A DNA stretch of 64,000 nucleotides from Phaseolus vulgaris (lineage: Eukaryota; Streptophyta; Magnoliopsida; Fabales; Fabaceae): positions 40,070,108-40,134,107 of the forward strand of contig NC_023758.2 in the NCBI RefSeq assembly GCF_000499845.2, written 5' to 3'. This document shows positions 23,508 to 34,436 of this stretch, one piece after another; within the stretch, counting starts at the first letter, position 1, and every line of letters starts with the position of its first letter. Below the pieces are notes generated by a model. That model was given only the letters and a program-made list of their open reading frames with translations. It had not been told where the DNA came from and searched no databases. The translations under genes were made by a program, and so were the position numbers.

Positions 23508-23935
23508 ATCATCGTCCATCTCTATCACATGAATCTGCAATTTCTTATGAACCAAACTATGTTCCATGGAATAAGGCTCATCACAAAAATAAATAGTCCT
23601 TTCGCTCTCCTCTCTAACATGTATGCAGGTGTAAGGTTTCTTTGGAATTTGGGCTTGGTATGTGAATTTGGTTGAGACCCCATTGGAGACGTCGATGCAG
23701 GACCCAATACTCCTTTTTGATTCTTATTAGAATTAAAGTCATGATTAACAGCCTCATACAAAAGCCCGACTCACAGTTGGATGCTGAAACATTCTAACTA
23801 TCATCTGAACACCTTTCTTGAGGCCACCAAGAAAAAAACTTAAAAGATAAGTATGAGAAAGATTCAATCTTGTAATAATTGAATCAAATTCTTCACGATA
23901 CTCATTAAGGGAATGCCTTTGCCTCAGTCTCTGTT
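23508..23935 (-). pseudogene. Ty3/gypsy gag, C-terminal half
   Basis: In overlapping frames the minus strand reads LRQRHSLNEYREEFDSIITRLNLS (23930-23870), then FFLGGLKKGVQMIVRMFQHPTV (23840-23780), then RNLTPAYMLERRAKGL with a CDEPYSMEH-like knuckle (23640-23560) and KLQIHVIEMDDD (about 23540-23508). This is the usual order of a gypsy gag capsid and linker. The N-terminal half lies at 31071-31516, because a copia element has inserted in between. Stops show it is dead. Confidence 0.8.
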
Positions 23936-24061
23936 AACCATATTGTCATATCTTCTCTTTAACTTTGTATATAAAGGCTGCCTCACACATCTAATATTAT
24001 ACTTTTCTCATTCTATACTTTTCTCTCTTTTATCTCTCTTTGACTCTCTCTTATGTCTAAT

Positions 24062-24075
24062 ATGGTATCTAGAGC
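24062..24075 (+). other. Primer-binding site of the copia element (Met-tRNA type)
   Basis: TGGTATCTAGAGCC differs by one inserted T from the TGGTATCAGAGC-type sequence that copia elements use for initiator Met tRNA. It sits 36 bases before the gag start at 24111, as expected. Confidence 0.7.
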
Positions 24076-24110
24076 CATCAGCCTTTTTTCACTTATTTTC
24101 TCTCGTTTGA

Positions 24111-26207
24111 GTGCCCATGGCTTCTGCAACCCCTGCGTCCACCTCTTCCTCCTTTGTTTCTTTACATCATTTTCGTACACCGATTCTTCTCAAGCTTGAT
24201 GAAGAAAAATTTCTTCTATGGAAACAACAGGTATTGGCCACGCTTGATGGTCTCATGCTCTCGCACTTTCTTGATGGTTCTTGCATCCCTAAATCGTCTT
24301 CAACCTCCAAGGATGGCACTATCACGAAAACTCCCGTTTATCTTCTCTACAAACAACATGACAATTTGTTGGTGGCTTGGCTTTTGGCGTCAATGACAAC
24401 ACCATTGTTAATGCAAATGGTTGGCCTTCATTCTGTTGCCCAGATTTGGACCACGCTGCACACGTATTTCTCGTCTCATACTCGATCTCAAATCAAGAAA
24501 CTCAATCTCAATCTTAAACAACCCAAGAAAGATTAATTTGTCTCAACGTATGTTCTCAGAATTAAAACAATCGTGGATGCTCTTGCGTCAATTGGTGCAC
24601 CCATATTAGTGGAAGATCATATCAAAGTCATCTTGGATGGTAAGATGGCTTTTGTCCAATTATTACCCCTTTGTTGCCTCTGTTTTGTCAAGATGTGATC
24701 TATATATTGTTGTTGAGATCAAAACTCTTCTTCTAGTTCAAGAAGAGCGTCTTGAGCGTCACAATCAAGTCGATCCGTTAACCCTACCTGCCACTGCTAC
24801 ATACACATCTTGGCATCCTACAAATCCGTCTCAAGACAAATACAAGAACAATTTTCTTGGTTCTCGTGGTATCCGTGGCTCGGGCAGAAGCAATAATTTT
24901 AGTCGTGGTGCTCGTATGGCTCGCTCTTCCAATCGTGGTGCTTGGAATACCTCTAAGATATTCTGTCAAGTGTGTGGCAAACCCGGTCATACTGCCCTTC
25001 GTTGCTGGCATTGGTATGATTATCAACCACAACCTCCTCCATGCCAATGTCTCTCATTTTTCAGATTCTGATTATGCATTGACTGAGGCATCTTTGTTGG
25101 GCATTCCATCCACTGTGGACGATCCTTTCTGGTACCCTGATAGCGGTGCAACTCATCACGTAACAAAGGACCCTATTGTGTATTCTTCCAAACAACCTTA
25201 TCATGGCACGAAAACTGTCAAAATGGGTAAAGGATCAGGTTTGTCCACTGCCAATATTGGTTCCACATATTTTTCTTCTCCTTCAACTCATAAAAATGTG
25301 GTTTTGAAAAATCTTTTACATGTTCCTTTATTTACAAAGAATTATTAAGTGTATCTTCTTTTGCTCATGATAACAATGTTCTGTTTACTTTCATTACTAA
25401 TCATTGTTCTGTTTACTTTCATTACTAATCATTGTTATGTTGTTGATCAGGTTACAAAAAAGATTCTTCTTCAGGGAACTCTTAAAGATGGTTTATACAG
25501 TTTCCCAATGTTACACAATCATCTTCCTTCATCTTCGGTTCACCATATTTCTTTTACTCGTAATACATTGACTGATAATGTTTGGCATCAAAGACCGTGT
25601 CATTGTAATATGGATACTCTCAAAAATATTTTTCACAATAATGATATCCATTGTTCCAATAATATTAGTTTTTGTTTTAGTTGTCTTCTTGGTAAACGTT
25701 TGCAATTGCCTTTTCATTCTTCTGCTACTGTTTACATTAAACCTTTAGAACTTGTGTTTGTTGATGTGTGGGGACAATCTCCTGTACCAGCTTCCACCAT
25801 TGGTGCTTGTTATTACATTTCTTTTGTTGATTGCTTATAGTAAGTATACATGGATATATTTTCTTCATACTAAGTCACAGGTTCCTGCTGCTTTTCAAAA
25901 ATTTAAATCTTTGGTTGAAAATCAAACAAGTTCTAAGTTGTGTCTTTACAAACCAACAATGCCCGTGAATTTCTTTTTCTTAAATAGGTTCTTGACCAAC
26001 ATGGTATACAACACAGGCTCATTTGTCCTCATACTCATGAGCAAAATGGTGTTGTTGAGCGTAAGCACATGTACATAGTTTACATGAGATTAACTCTCTT
26101 GGCCACTGCTTCGTTGCCTAGACGTTTCTGGCTTAAGCTTTTCTTACCTCAACTCATATTATCAATGTACTTCCCATTTCAGTTTTGCATAATTCTAATC
26201 CTTATTT
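24111..26207 (+). pseudogene. Copia gag, protease and N-terminal integrase, broken
   Basis: Gag opens at 24111 (MPMASATPASTSSSF) with the FLLWKQQVLATLDGLML block typical of plant copia gag, to 24536. After stops and frameshifts it continues to a zinc knuckle CQVCGKPGHTALRC (about 24964-25005). Protease follows as WYPDSGATHHVT (25130-25165). The pre-integrase zinc region appears as VWHQRPCHCNMDTL and CFSCLLGKRLQLPFH (25580-25720), then LELVFVDVWGQSP and SKYTWIYFLHTKS. The last readable integrase segment is FLTSTHIINVLPISVLHNSNPY (26137-26205), where the LINE begins. It needs several frameshifts and is not functional. Confidence 0.88.
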
Positions 26208-27550
26208 TTTTTTATCAGCAATGAATAAATTAAATTAAAAAGAATACTTCAGGGGTATTCCAACCCGTTTACAAAAAAATAATCCTCCATATGACTTGGA
26301 ATAAGATAACCATTAGATGGCTTATCTACATCATTACACACCCCAAAGAAGAATACCATACACTACAACAACTCTTTGACAGCATTTGCACCTAAATTGC
26401 AGCAACACCTGATAGTGGAGCATGGACTAGGTTGCTCCAAACTTGTAGATTATCCTGCATAAAACCAGCAATTACCCAACTCCACCAAATACATTTAGCA
26501 ACCATCGACTATAACTTCGTTCTAACTACCTTAATAACACAACAACCAAATTTATAATTGTTCAATCTTGTAAAAATCCTGCATAAAACCAGCAGCACCG
26601 AAACACCAACAAAAGAGACTAGCAACCACCTATTAAAGCTTCACTCTAACTACCTTAAAATTTCACTAGGCCAGTTAAGGTTCCACTTGTTTTAACCTGT
26701 CAACAACTATTTTGGATTCACCAAGGGAAATTTTAATTAAAAGGAACACCTATAACACATCAGTGCTTTATTCTTTGCAGCCCTAGAAACCCTTGAATCT
26801 GCACCTTGTGACTGCTGGGTGAAAAACAGCAACACTACTCCTCTTTGCTTCAGACACAACTAAAAATAAAATTGATCTCCACCTCAAACCGTGCATTGTT
26901 GGTAGCAGATCAAAGAGCAGCACCATACCACCACATCAGAGAGCTCCTTCGATTTAACAATCAGGTGGCGTTGTGCTTCAGGTAAATCTCTCACGTGTAT
27001 TGAAGTTCCAAAGTCACCCTTTTGCTCCATATGCAATACTTTTACCCTGTAAATTCCTTTCCCAATTATCCAGATGGCAACCCAGGCTGTTGTTCCTGTA
27101 ATTAAGGCAAAGAGCAAATCAACAAATCCAATCACAGCATAGGAGTGTTTAAACTCCTGCCAGTACCCTCCTCCCGTGAAAACCTGGTCCTCCAAGGTAG
27201 GCCAGAACCAGCTCCTGTTGTTCCTGCCAAACTATAGCATGCAACATTGAACAAAGCAAAAGCGTATGTGATTCACGCTCCCTCCCCAGAGCATTAAAAA
27301 CTGCACTCCATACGGCCTTAAGGGAATCCTATGACATCCCAAAACCTCCACAAAAATTCCTCACCAGCTTCACACCAACGGCTCAAAAACAGCCTGACGT
27401 TGCTTGTGTTTAAGAATAACCTTCTGCATAAACCAAAACCAACTGCACTTGTCCGCAACCTCATTACTCCTTCTTGCTAGCCCATACTTAAATGCCTCCC
27501 CTTCTTTTTTAGATTCCCTTACCACCCTCTGCCTCCTGAGTAAAACCCCA

Positions 27551-28361
27551 CTAATTAAAGCTTTTTAAGCAGACAAACGGATTAAGTAACCAATTCGTAA
27601 ATGAATGAGAGTTATAAAAAGCTCTATACTTCATCCACAACCACGACTTAAGCTGTGCCATTTGCAGAATCTCTTCGGCATCAACTACATCTTGTTTGAA
27701 AATAATTGCATTTCTTTGGTCCCAAATACACCTCACAATGGCAGCCCAAATACCTTTTAAGACAAAATTTTGGTTGAAGCTAGCTTGAGGTATGTGGAAA
27801 CTCAGAAAGTGATCTTTGAGGCTATTTTGCTGAACTAGCGTGATTCCTAGCCATTTAAGACATAAGGACCAGACCTGTTGTGCATAAGTACATTCTAGGA
27901 ACAAATGCTGACAAGATTCCTCCTTCACTTCACATAGCACACAAGCTAGAGAACTCAGTTGTACTCCTCTTCTACTTAGCCCCTCCCTAGTTGGAATCCT
28001 ATTTACTAAAGCCCTCCAAGATGTTGATAGGACATTGGGAAACGCTTTAGCTTTCCAAAGGTATTCAAAAGCTGCATTATAGGTACCCCACGTCCAACAG
28101 ATAAACATTTATAGGCTGCATTGACTGAGTACTTCTCCAGATTCTCTTCCCCCCAAACTCTAACATCATCCTTGTTTTGCTTTACATCAGCCCCCAATAG
28201 GTGTTGAGACAAAATTTCTTCCATCTCCGATTCCCATTTAAATCTTTCACGTCTCCATCCTAACCCCCACTTCCAATCCAAGCCTTCCCACCTCCCAACC
28301 TCTTCAACTTTTTGCTCCTTATTTGCCGACAGAGAATACAATCTAGGGAACAAGAATTTAA
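27551..28361 (-). pseudogene. LINE ORF2 C-terminal part (zinc and RNase H-like region)
   Basis: Two overlapping frames join: FPRLYSLSANKEQKVEEVGRW and WGLGWRRERFKWE (28353-28230), then SWRALVNRIPTREGLSRRGV, LACVLCEVKEESCQHLFLEC and WAAIVRCIWDQRNAIIFKQ (28020-27690). The cysteine/His spacing C-x2-C...C-x3-H...C is the plant LINE zf-RVT domain. A frameshift near 28060 breaks it. It starts right after the endonuclease remnant, showing that the reverse transcriptase has been removed. Confidence 0.88.
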
Positions 28362-28470
28362 GGCTTGTGTCTCCAATCCTTATCTACACACTTAATCATC
28401 AAAGCGTCATCAAAGCGCAGTGATCCGAGGCTTCCCTCCGTTGGACATATTGCTTACACATAGGCCATTT

Positions 28471-29100
28471 CTACAACCATTCCTTAGAAACTAGTACTCT
28501 GTCAATCCTGCTCTTCGCCGTACCATTTGCTTTAAACCACGTATATTTCTTTTCCATAATAGGCAAATCAAATAACAGATTTGACTCTATAAAATCATTA
28601 AAGCCTCTTATCTCACTGGAAAAAGCCCCCTGGTCCACCCCTTTCCTTTCACTCCTACTTCTGATTGCATTAAAATCCCCACAGAAGCACCAAACTTCAA
28701 TTTGTGATGTCGCTTTATAGCTTGCTAGCTCCTCCCACAAAATTTTCTTTTCCTTTAGGTTGCAAGCTGCATAAACGTTTACCACACAACACCTTTGAGC
28801 CGATCTGACATGGATACCTACAACAGCTATGTATCCTCTACCCATGGAGTGACTCTCGAACGTAAAAGCCTCTCTGCGCCACATCGAAAGAAGACTACCA
28901 CTGCCATTAATCCCTCCATTATGAATCCATCCCACATTGTTATCCCCCCATAGCGAAAAAATCTTGGTATCCGTGACTTCTGCTATTTTTGTTTCTTGAA
29001 GGCATACAAGTTCTACTTCATCTACAGAAAAGCACCTCCTCAGATACCTTCCTTTTGTTCCTCCCCCCAGACCTCTTATATTCAAATTATAAATCTTCAT
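28471..29100 (-). pseudogene. LINE ORF2 N-terminal endonuclease (APE-like), 209 residues
   Basis: The frame opens MKIYNLNIRGLGG and keeps the landmarks of apurinic-like endonucleases: NIRG, the metal-binding Glu in VCLQETK, CGDFNAI, and SRIDRVLVS. A stop falls just before the final SDHCAL motif, which is still readable at about 28420. Its ATG overlaps the stop of ORF1 (ATGA at 29097-29100), suggesting coupled translation in the live parent. It would nick target DNA to prime reverse transcription, but without the polymerase domain this copy cannot move on its own. Confidence 0.87.
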
Positions 29101-30451
29101 AAAAAACCATTCAGATTACCTCTTGTTATGTTCTTCATAAACTCCAGATCACTGTCTTCCATGCTCTGATATTCTTGAATCACCTCCTTTTCATCACCAC
29201 GACAAACTAGCCCAATCTGCTTTCCTTGATCCCACAACTTGGTCGGATTCTCCCTGGTTTCATTTTTCCGAATACGATAATTGAAATTCCCAATATCCCC
29301 ATCAGATATAGAGATCGACAAAGAACCTTTTCTGACTAGAGCAGCCTTCCTTGCTTGCGATGCCTTTTCACTCAGCCTTACAGATCTCCTAGGGTGGGTG
29401 CTTGGCTCCACCACGTCGCAGAGCCCTTTCAACTTTCGCCGACGAAGAGGTGTTTCGCCAATTGTTCCGAAGAGCAACTCCTCTACAGCCAACGAACATG
29501 GCAAGTTCAGACCCAATGTCTTCTTTAAATCCTTAGAAGCCTCATGAACTTGTTCTGAAAAAAGATTGAATTCCTTGAACGCTTCCTTCTAACACACCGT
29601 TACACAACACCATCGCTCTGCCGCCTCTACCTTCGTCTTGACCTGCAACCCTTCTATCTAGGACATGAGCGTGGGTTTGTAGCATGTTCAATCTCTTTTG
29701 CGAGTCATCCAAACCAGGGAATTCCCCCGATCCTTCTTGTTGTTCCTCTTTCCCTTCTTGACCCAAAGCTTCTTTAATCTCTCCTCGCACGTCCTTACAT
29801 TCGCTATCCCCCCTGGAGATGCTAGCATTGTGTTTCTTGCCTACATTTGCGATTACACACACCATATGTCTACCACCCGCCTCCGTGTTCCAAGGTTGAC
29901 CCACCGCTTCGCATACGCCCTTCTTTCCCAAATGGGCTTGTTGGCAACTTTGCTTGGAGTGGGCCTCAATTGAAACGGGTATGGTATTCAAATTACTAGA
30001 CACCTCCACTTCCTCTTCTAAAACAGCCACAGATTCTAGAAATGTGGCACGTGTATTATAGACTTTTTGATTTACGTACATACCTATCTCTCTGATACCT
30101 TGGCAGATTAACATACAACTTCCTGTTACCAATGTAGAGGCTGTCTAGGTCCCTCTCCAACCTCACCGCGTTTTCGACATAGAAGAACCTAACAAAACCA
30201 AATCTTCTACCCCACCGATTCAAACGCCTTGATATGAACACTTCTTTAACCCTCGCCCATCTCTGGAACAACTTGAGCATCTCATATTCACCATGACTAT
30301 TTGGAAAGTTTAAAAAAAAGAACGTTGTAGACGAGTCGGTTGAGAAATGATGTTTGCGTTCCACCGATCTCCTCCAGTAGTTCTCCCCCTCCCTACCTCT
30401 CCCTCCACGATTCATATTCGGAATCCTGGTGATGAGTTGTTGATCATTCAC
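29097..30451 (-). pseudogene. LINE ORF1, RNA-binding protein, frameshifted
   Basis: The first frame (30451-30056) has an Arg-rich N-terminus and a clear RRM fold signature: TTFFFLNFPNSHGEYEMLKLFQRWARVKEVFISRR, then RRFGFVRFFYV. A frameshift near 30080 passes to a long low-complexity segment (30060-29542), and another break near 29530 passes to a basic tail (29516-29097). That tail includes HPRRSVRLSEKASQ and ends at the ATGA overlap with the endonuclease frame. ORF1 proteins of plant LINEs coat the element RNA. At least two breaks make it non-functional. Confidence 0.83.
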
Positions 30452-30505
30452 ATGTTGGCACTAATGCTCCTCAAGCAAAAGTTTTCTCAAGAACTCACAT
30501 CACTG

Positions 30506-31066
30506 AACGATGTTGTTTAACAAAAATCCTGATTACACTATTTTCAAAGTTTTTGGATGTGCTTGTTTTCCTTTATTAAGACCTTATAACAGGAATAAAT
30601 TTGACTTTCGTTCACAATAGTGTTTGTTTCTCGGGTATAGTTTCAACAACAAAGATTATATATGTCTAACTCCATTTGGTAAGACAATTGTTTCAAACAT
30701 GTGCACTTTAATGAAACTGAGTTTCCATATCATGAACAATTAATTTCTTTTCCTATTTCACCTATTTCAATGTCTTCACCTTCGAATCCACACCCTAGTC
30801 TTACTATTATTTATTCTAATACTGATATTGTTATGCATGTTCATAGTTCTTCTGTTGTTCTTCTAATTGATAACAACATTGTTATGCCTAATAGTACTGA
30901 CTCTATTGTCTTTGAGATTCAACTTGTAAATTCTCATCCTATGATCACTCGTGCCAAAGTAGGTACTTTCAAACCTAAGACATATACTACTATGGGTTCT
31001 ATACCAATTGCTGCTACATCTGTCAAGGAAGCCATTACATCAACTATGTGGTTTCAGTATCTTTAG
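30506..31066 (+). pseudogene. Copia integrase C-terminal part, resumed after the LINE
   Basis: The frame picks up MLFNKNPDYTIFKVFGCACFPLLRPYN (30509-30590), passes a frameshift in the GYSFNNKGYMCLTPFGKT-like segment (30640-30680), and continues with MHFNETEFPYHEQ (30701). The linker with HPMITRAKVGTFKPKTY (30937-30990) and SVKEAITSTMWFQ follows. These are consecutive parts of the copia integrase tail and the linker before reverse transcriptase. The sequence then stops and minus-strand gypsy DNA follows. Confidence 0.85.
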
Positions 31067-31070
31067 CTAG

Positions 31071-31516
31071 TTTTTTAGTAAAATCAAACCACAACCGTAA
31101 AGATGAATGGGGAAAAGTTTTGGTTAAAGTCGTGTGTCACTATAAAGCTTTACTTTCTAAATGAACAATAGCCAGTTTCACTTTAATTTCATCTGGGGTA
31201 TTATCGATTAATTGTCGCATTGATGGATCCAAGGAATGACGTTATCTCCATTAAATCTGAGGAAAGTCAATTCTGGCCAAGTGAGTACTGCAAACGTATG
31301 AAGAAGAAGAATGACGTTTTGTGTGCACAATTGTCTCGGATTGAGGCTTTTGGCATCAGTATTTTGTTTCACCAAATCTTGGATGACCTCTTTCAAAGGC
31401 GTAGCTAATTCAATAAATTGAAAATCCATGTGTGTTAACAAACGTTCTTTCATGGCTTGAGCAGAACGTGTAGCATAAGCCATAAGCACAAGTTCTCCAA
31501 AAAAAGTTGATATCAA
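31071..31516 (-). pseudogene. Ty3/gypsy gag, N-terminal half
   Basis: From 31516 leftward: ARSAQAMKERL-type helix, DLVKQNTDAKS, then the capsid entry block LTFLRFNGDNVIPWIHQCD (31250-31215). After a frameshift TPDEIKVKLAIVHLESKAL (31190-31130) follows, ending near 31080. The continuation, LRQRHSLNEYREEFDSI, is at 23930, on the far side of the copia insertion. Orientation and domain order agree, so these are two halves of one gag gene. Confidence 0.78.
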
Positions 31517-31559
31517 TTGATAGAAGTAGAGCAGGGTCTAGGGTCCCTTTCCTAAGGAC

Positions 31560-31750
31560 ATCGAAGATCAATGTTGAAGGAGGGAAACCAATCGAGATTT
31601 CTGAACAGAAAAAATAGAGAAAACAGAATATAGAGAAAATAAGGAAGGAATGGCTAAAGGTAAAAGGAAACATGTTGTATTATTGTTCATCATTATTCAA
31701 GTACAATATGACTATTTATAGGTAATGAAGCGGGGTGCAGGGCGATGACT
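31560..31750 (-). other. Probable LTR or leader of the minus-strand gypsy element
   Basis: On the minus strand a CTATAAATA box (about 31714-31722) is followed by pyrimidine-rich DNA leading to the gag start at 31516. That is the layout of an LTR promoter and leader. LTR borders were not found. Confidence 0.45.
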
Positions 31751-31789
31751 CACATAAATCTAAAAACCAACTTTATATGTAACATATGG

Positions 31790-31930
31790 ATATGCCGAGA
31801 GAGTTCTTTGAGTAGAGGTGTGTAGGAGCCGTGTGGGGAAAGAGGATAGCGTCTGGTTATTGACAATTGGTATCAGTTAACAGGGCATAATGGTGAGCAA
31901 CAAGTTATTGAAAACATGATTATAGAACCG
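31790..31930 (+). mobile_element. 5' LTR end and primer-binding site of a plus-strand gypsy element
   Basis: The stretch GTAGGAGCCGTG through GATAGCGTCTGG and TTATTGACA (31821-31870) is closely similar to the end of the 3' LTR at 35430-35476. It is followed at once by TTGGTATCAG, a Met-tRNA-type primer site, and then ATGGTGAGCAACAAG. This places a left LTR end here for an element whose right end lies at about 35476. Confidence 0.65.
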
Positions 31931-32249
31931 AGATTCAAAACGTGAATAGTTAATTTTTTTTAATCGTAAATCAAATGTTATTATGAATCGTAAAAGAAGT
32001 TTTTTTCCCGCAAGAAAATTTGCCTCAAGAGAAAATCATAATAATTAGCACCAGTCAGGTAGCACATAGTCAAAGGAAACCATTCGATACAGCAACTTCA
32101 CCATTGCCACAGAGCAGCAATTATCCCACGGAGACCACCTTTCACATGCTAACAATTATGACTTACAATCAAATATTTTAAATCATACCTCTAATTCTGG
32201 GTTACTCAAGTAGACATAAATAGGAAACGCAGTTAGACGCCAACGAACA
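31931..32249. other. Unassigned DNA between the gypsy LTR end and the CCZ1 relic
   Basis: No open frame or recognisable repeat. It would correspond to the region 3' of the CCZ1 relic, but the expected last CCZ1 exon was not found. Confidence 0.4.
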
Positions 32250-33699
32250 CCTTTGTTAAAGTTGTAACTTTTGTTGCTGGGGAAGCCCTGGATACATTTC
32301 TATCACCATCATCAACTAGTAAGTAGCGGTACCCACTAACGTGATATGCATTCTCATCACCCCATCCTTTTGATAGCTTCTCCTCAACTTTCAATATCTT
32401 AAGTGATGCCTGACGTATTCAGCAATATGCTTAGTCACCAATATCAACTTCATTTATATATCTTCATGTTCTTCATAGCTTTGTCTTGTCACATGAAAGC
32501 CCTTATAACATGTTTCATTAATCCAAAAAAAAGACTAGCAATTATTAACAACTTTCCTCAATTACATGTCTTCATATGTAATATATGATTTTCACAGAAA
32601 GCAATAGAAAAGTGAAACAGAGAAAACAACAAAATGCGGCTAGAAGAAACTAGCAGAATAATCTATAATCCCTCTCAGTGAAATGTTCTTTCATGTTGGA
32701 ATCACCAAACACATACAAAACTTGTAAATAAGCTAGGAAGAGAATTCTTGGTATTAATGGTTATGCTTGGATTGAGAGGATCGTGTTCGAAAGGAAATGA
32801 AAAGTAAGTTTGTCCACTCTCCTATGTTTGGAATTCTTTTCAGTTAAAGGGAAAAGAATTAGTAAACAGTAGTTGCATGGGACACGTGCAGGAAAAAGAG
32901 GTACTGCCAATGAATTGTACCGTGTATGGAGTTGAACTTGAACCCTAAATAATATAATAGAAAACACTGGAATGCTAAGTGTCAGTTCATATTATGTGCA
33001 AAAGCTTAACAGAATCATTAGGAAACAAAAAATTTACCATATCAGAAGACTGACATTTTCAACAATTTGTTGCCTGATGTCCGACACACCTTTCTCCCCA
33101 TTAGGTACAGATGATACAGAAATCATAAGTATTAAAGTAAGGCTTCTATGCTGCTAAACACAGAGATACATTTTCTTTCCTTTCTGTTAAAGCCAAACTG
33201 TTGGAGTGGCAAACACCCACGTACGAACTTAGGCACCCCATAAATCAGTGACAAGACAACCATCTTTTCCTTTATACCATTTGTTACTCTTTAGGGGCCT
33301 TGCAACATGATATTGGTCATCTTCACCAGACATATATCAGACGAGCCATAAAAGCTTTCAGACATAGAATTTGGATGGATCATGTTAGACTCAGTAGCAA
33401 CATTGGATGCAGTACTTCCTTTCCTTAAGTAGGACCAGGAAATCCAGAAGATAGAGCATGGGGAGTCAACCTTAGCACTGCATATGCAAATAAATTTATG
33501 GTGTCATCCTGATAACATAGTCAAGGATAATTAAATAACTTAATGAATGACCAATCATTCTGTCCAATCAAGTTCAGTAAAAAAAATTGTACTAATAAAC
33601 CATAGAGGAGATAGGGTTGCGGACACTAGCAGGTTTTGAAATAAAATCAAAGAGTAACAGAGTGTTGGCAGCAGAAGATTTAAGCACCCTGACAAGGGA
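32250..33699 (-). pseudogene. CCZ1: CCZ1 (vacuolar fusion protein) pseudogene, three exons
   Basis: Minus-strand exons remain with their splice sites: about 33605-33699 (SLVRVLKSSAANT, SLILFQNLLVSATLSP), 33055-33508 (DDTINLFAYAVLRLTPHALSSG, SYLRKGSTASNVATESN, QYHVARPLKSNKWYKGKDG, SVPNGEKGVSDIRQQIVEN) and 32250-32409 (ASLKILKVEEKLSKGWGDENAYHVSGYRYLLVDDGDRNVSR, given here only as landmarks). CCZ1 pairs with MON1 to activate Rab7 at the vacuole and late endosome. The middle exon has in-frame stops (after FPGPT, before VRTWVF, before QKGKKM, before QHRSL) and frameshifts, and both the N-terminal half and the last exon are absent. Introns are retained, so it derives from genomic DNA and is not a processed copy. 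It sits between two fragments of a gypsy element. Confidence 0.85.
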
Positions 33700-33747
33700 C
33701 TGCAAAAACAAGAGAGAAAAACATCAACATTCCAAACTTCCTTTTTC

Positions 33748-33884
33748 ATCAAACTCATATCACCTAGTCCCACGGTGGTCTGGTTTGAAAACAGGTTATA
33801 AGAATTAAAGATAAAATAGGAGGGATACATATCTAAAACAGAATTGAACAGAACAGAAACCTACATGCTAAACTATTTATAAAA
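33748..33884. repeat. 137-bp direct repeat shared with a MUCI70 intron
   Basis: This segment is nearly identical to 44541-44678 in intron 6 of the MUCI70-like gene, same orientation, with only a few differences. It starts ATCAAACTCATATCACC and ends near ACTATTTATAAAA. The flanks differ, so it is a discrete duplicated unit. Confidence 0.9.
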
Positions 33885-34436
33885 ATTGCTGCAAATAGTC
33901 AGTAGCTTAAGTGGTTACCAGATCCAAAGAGTGGAATGAAAACGTACAAAATTCATTACACATGAAAAGTTAAAAAACACTAGCGTAACACAAACATTTA
34001 ATCCTATCATTTTTAGAAGTTATCATAAACAAAAGTAAGATTCAATGACTTTAAGCCTGTTAAGAAGTTATCATAAACAAATGAATTTTTTTGTCTTGCA
34101 AGAACCCAAGAATAATGCATTAGACGGTTAAACAAGTGCACAAGACGGTCAAAGAAGTGCTCGAGACAATTAGAAAAATACATCAAACAGTTTGTCTAAT
34201 CCCCCAACAGAAAAAAAAAATAAAACAACTTTCTTGCAGGAACTCAATGTTTCTGAAGTATCATCCTCCTTGTGTTGTCATAGGAGATCTCAAGGAAGGA
34301 GTTGTTGAGACCCTGGAGGACTAGACGATATGTATTTATACTGTCTAATGAGACGAATGAAACAAGACGGTTCATTAAACGAATGACAAATGGATGGTCA
34401 AACAAAAGTTGTGAACAAGTCAATGGTGGTATACTT
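33885..34436. other. Unassigned DNA with a short degenerate repeat
   Basis: No gene seen. Around 34120-34400 words such as AGACGGTCAAA and AGACGGTTAAA recur, which hints at internal gypsy sequence, but no domain can be read. Confidence 0.4.

Larger units (their letters stand above)
26208..30505 (-). mobile_element. LINE (L1-type non-LTR retrotransposon), reverse transcriptase deleted
   Basis: The element runs right to left: a short leader, ORF1 with an RNA-binding domain, an endonuclease frame, then directly the C-terminal zinc and RNase H-like part, a long 3' region and a tail that reads as poly-T on the plus strand (about 26208-26218). The central reverse transcriptase is missing at a junction near 28361. 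It interrupts the copia integrase between NSNPY (26205) and MLFNKNPDYTIFK (30509). I could not find a target duplication, so the right-hand border is estimated from where copia resumes. Confidence 0.88.
23932..31070 (+). mobile_element. Ty1/copia element, 3' half missing, itself interrupted by a LINE
   Basis: The element starts near 23932 (TGTTAACC) with a TATATAAAGG box at 23969-23978 and the primer-binding-like TGGTATCTAGAGCC at 24062-24075, so 23932-24061 looks like LTR sequence. Gag, protease and integrase follow. A LINE occupies 26208-30505. After it the integrase resumes, and the element ends at SVKEAITSTMWFQ (about 31060), the point where reverse transcriptase should begin. Reverse transcriptase, RNase H and the 3' LTR are absent. 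It lies inside a minus-strand gypsy gag gene, which is therefore older. The LTR borders are uncertain. Confidence 0.82.

Noticed and set aside
26884..27195. 103-codon minus-strand frame with a possible membrane segment
   Set aside because: It lies in the 3' region of the LINE, after its last protein domain; most likely a chance frame.
29281..29973. Plus-strand frames over the LINE ORF1 region
   Set aside because: Antisense shadows of the ORF1 coding sequence.
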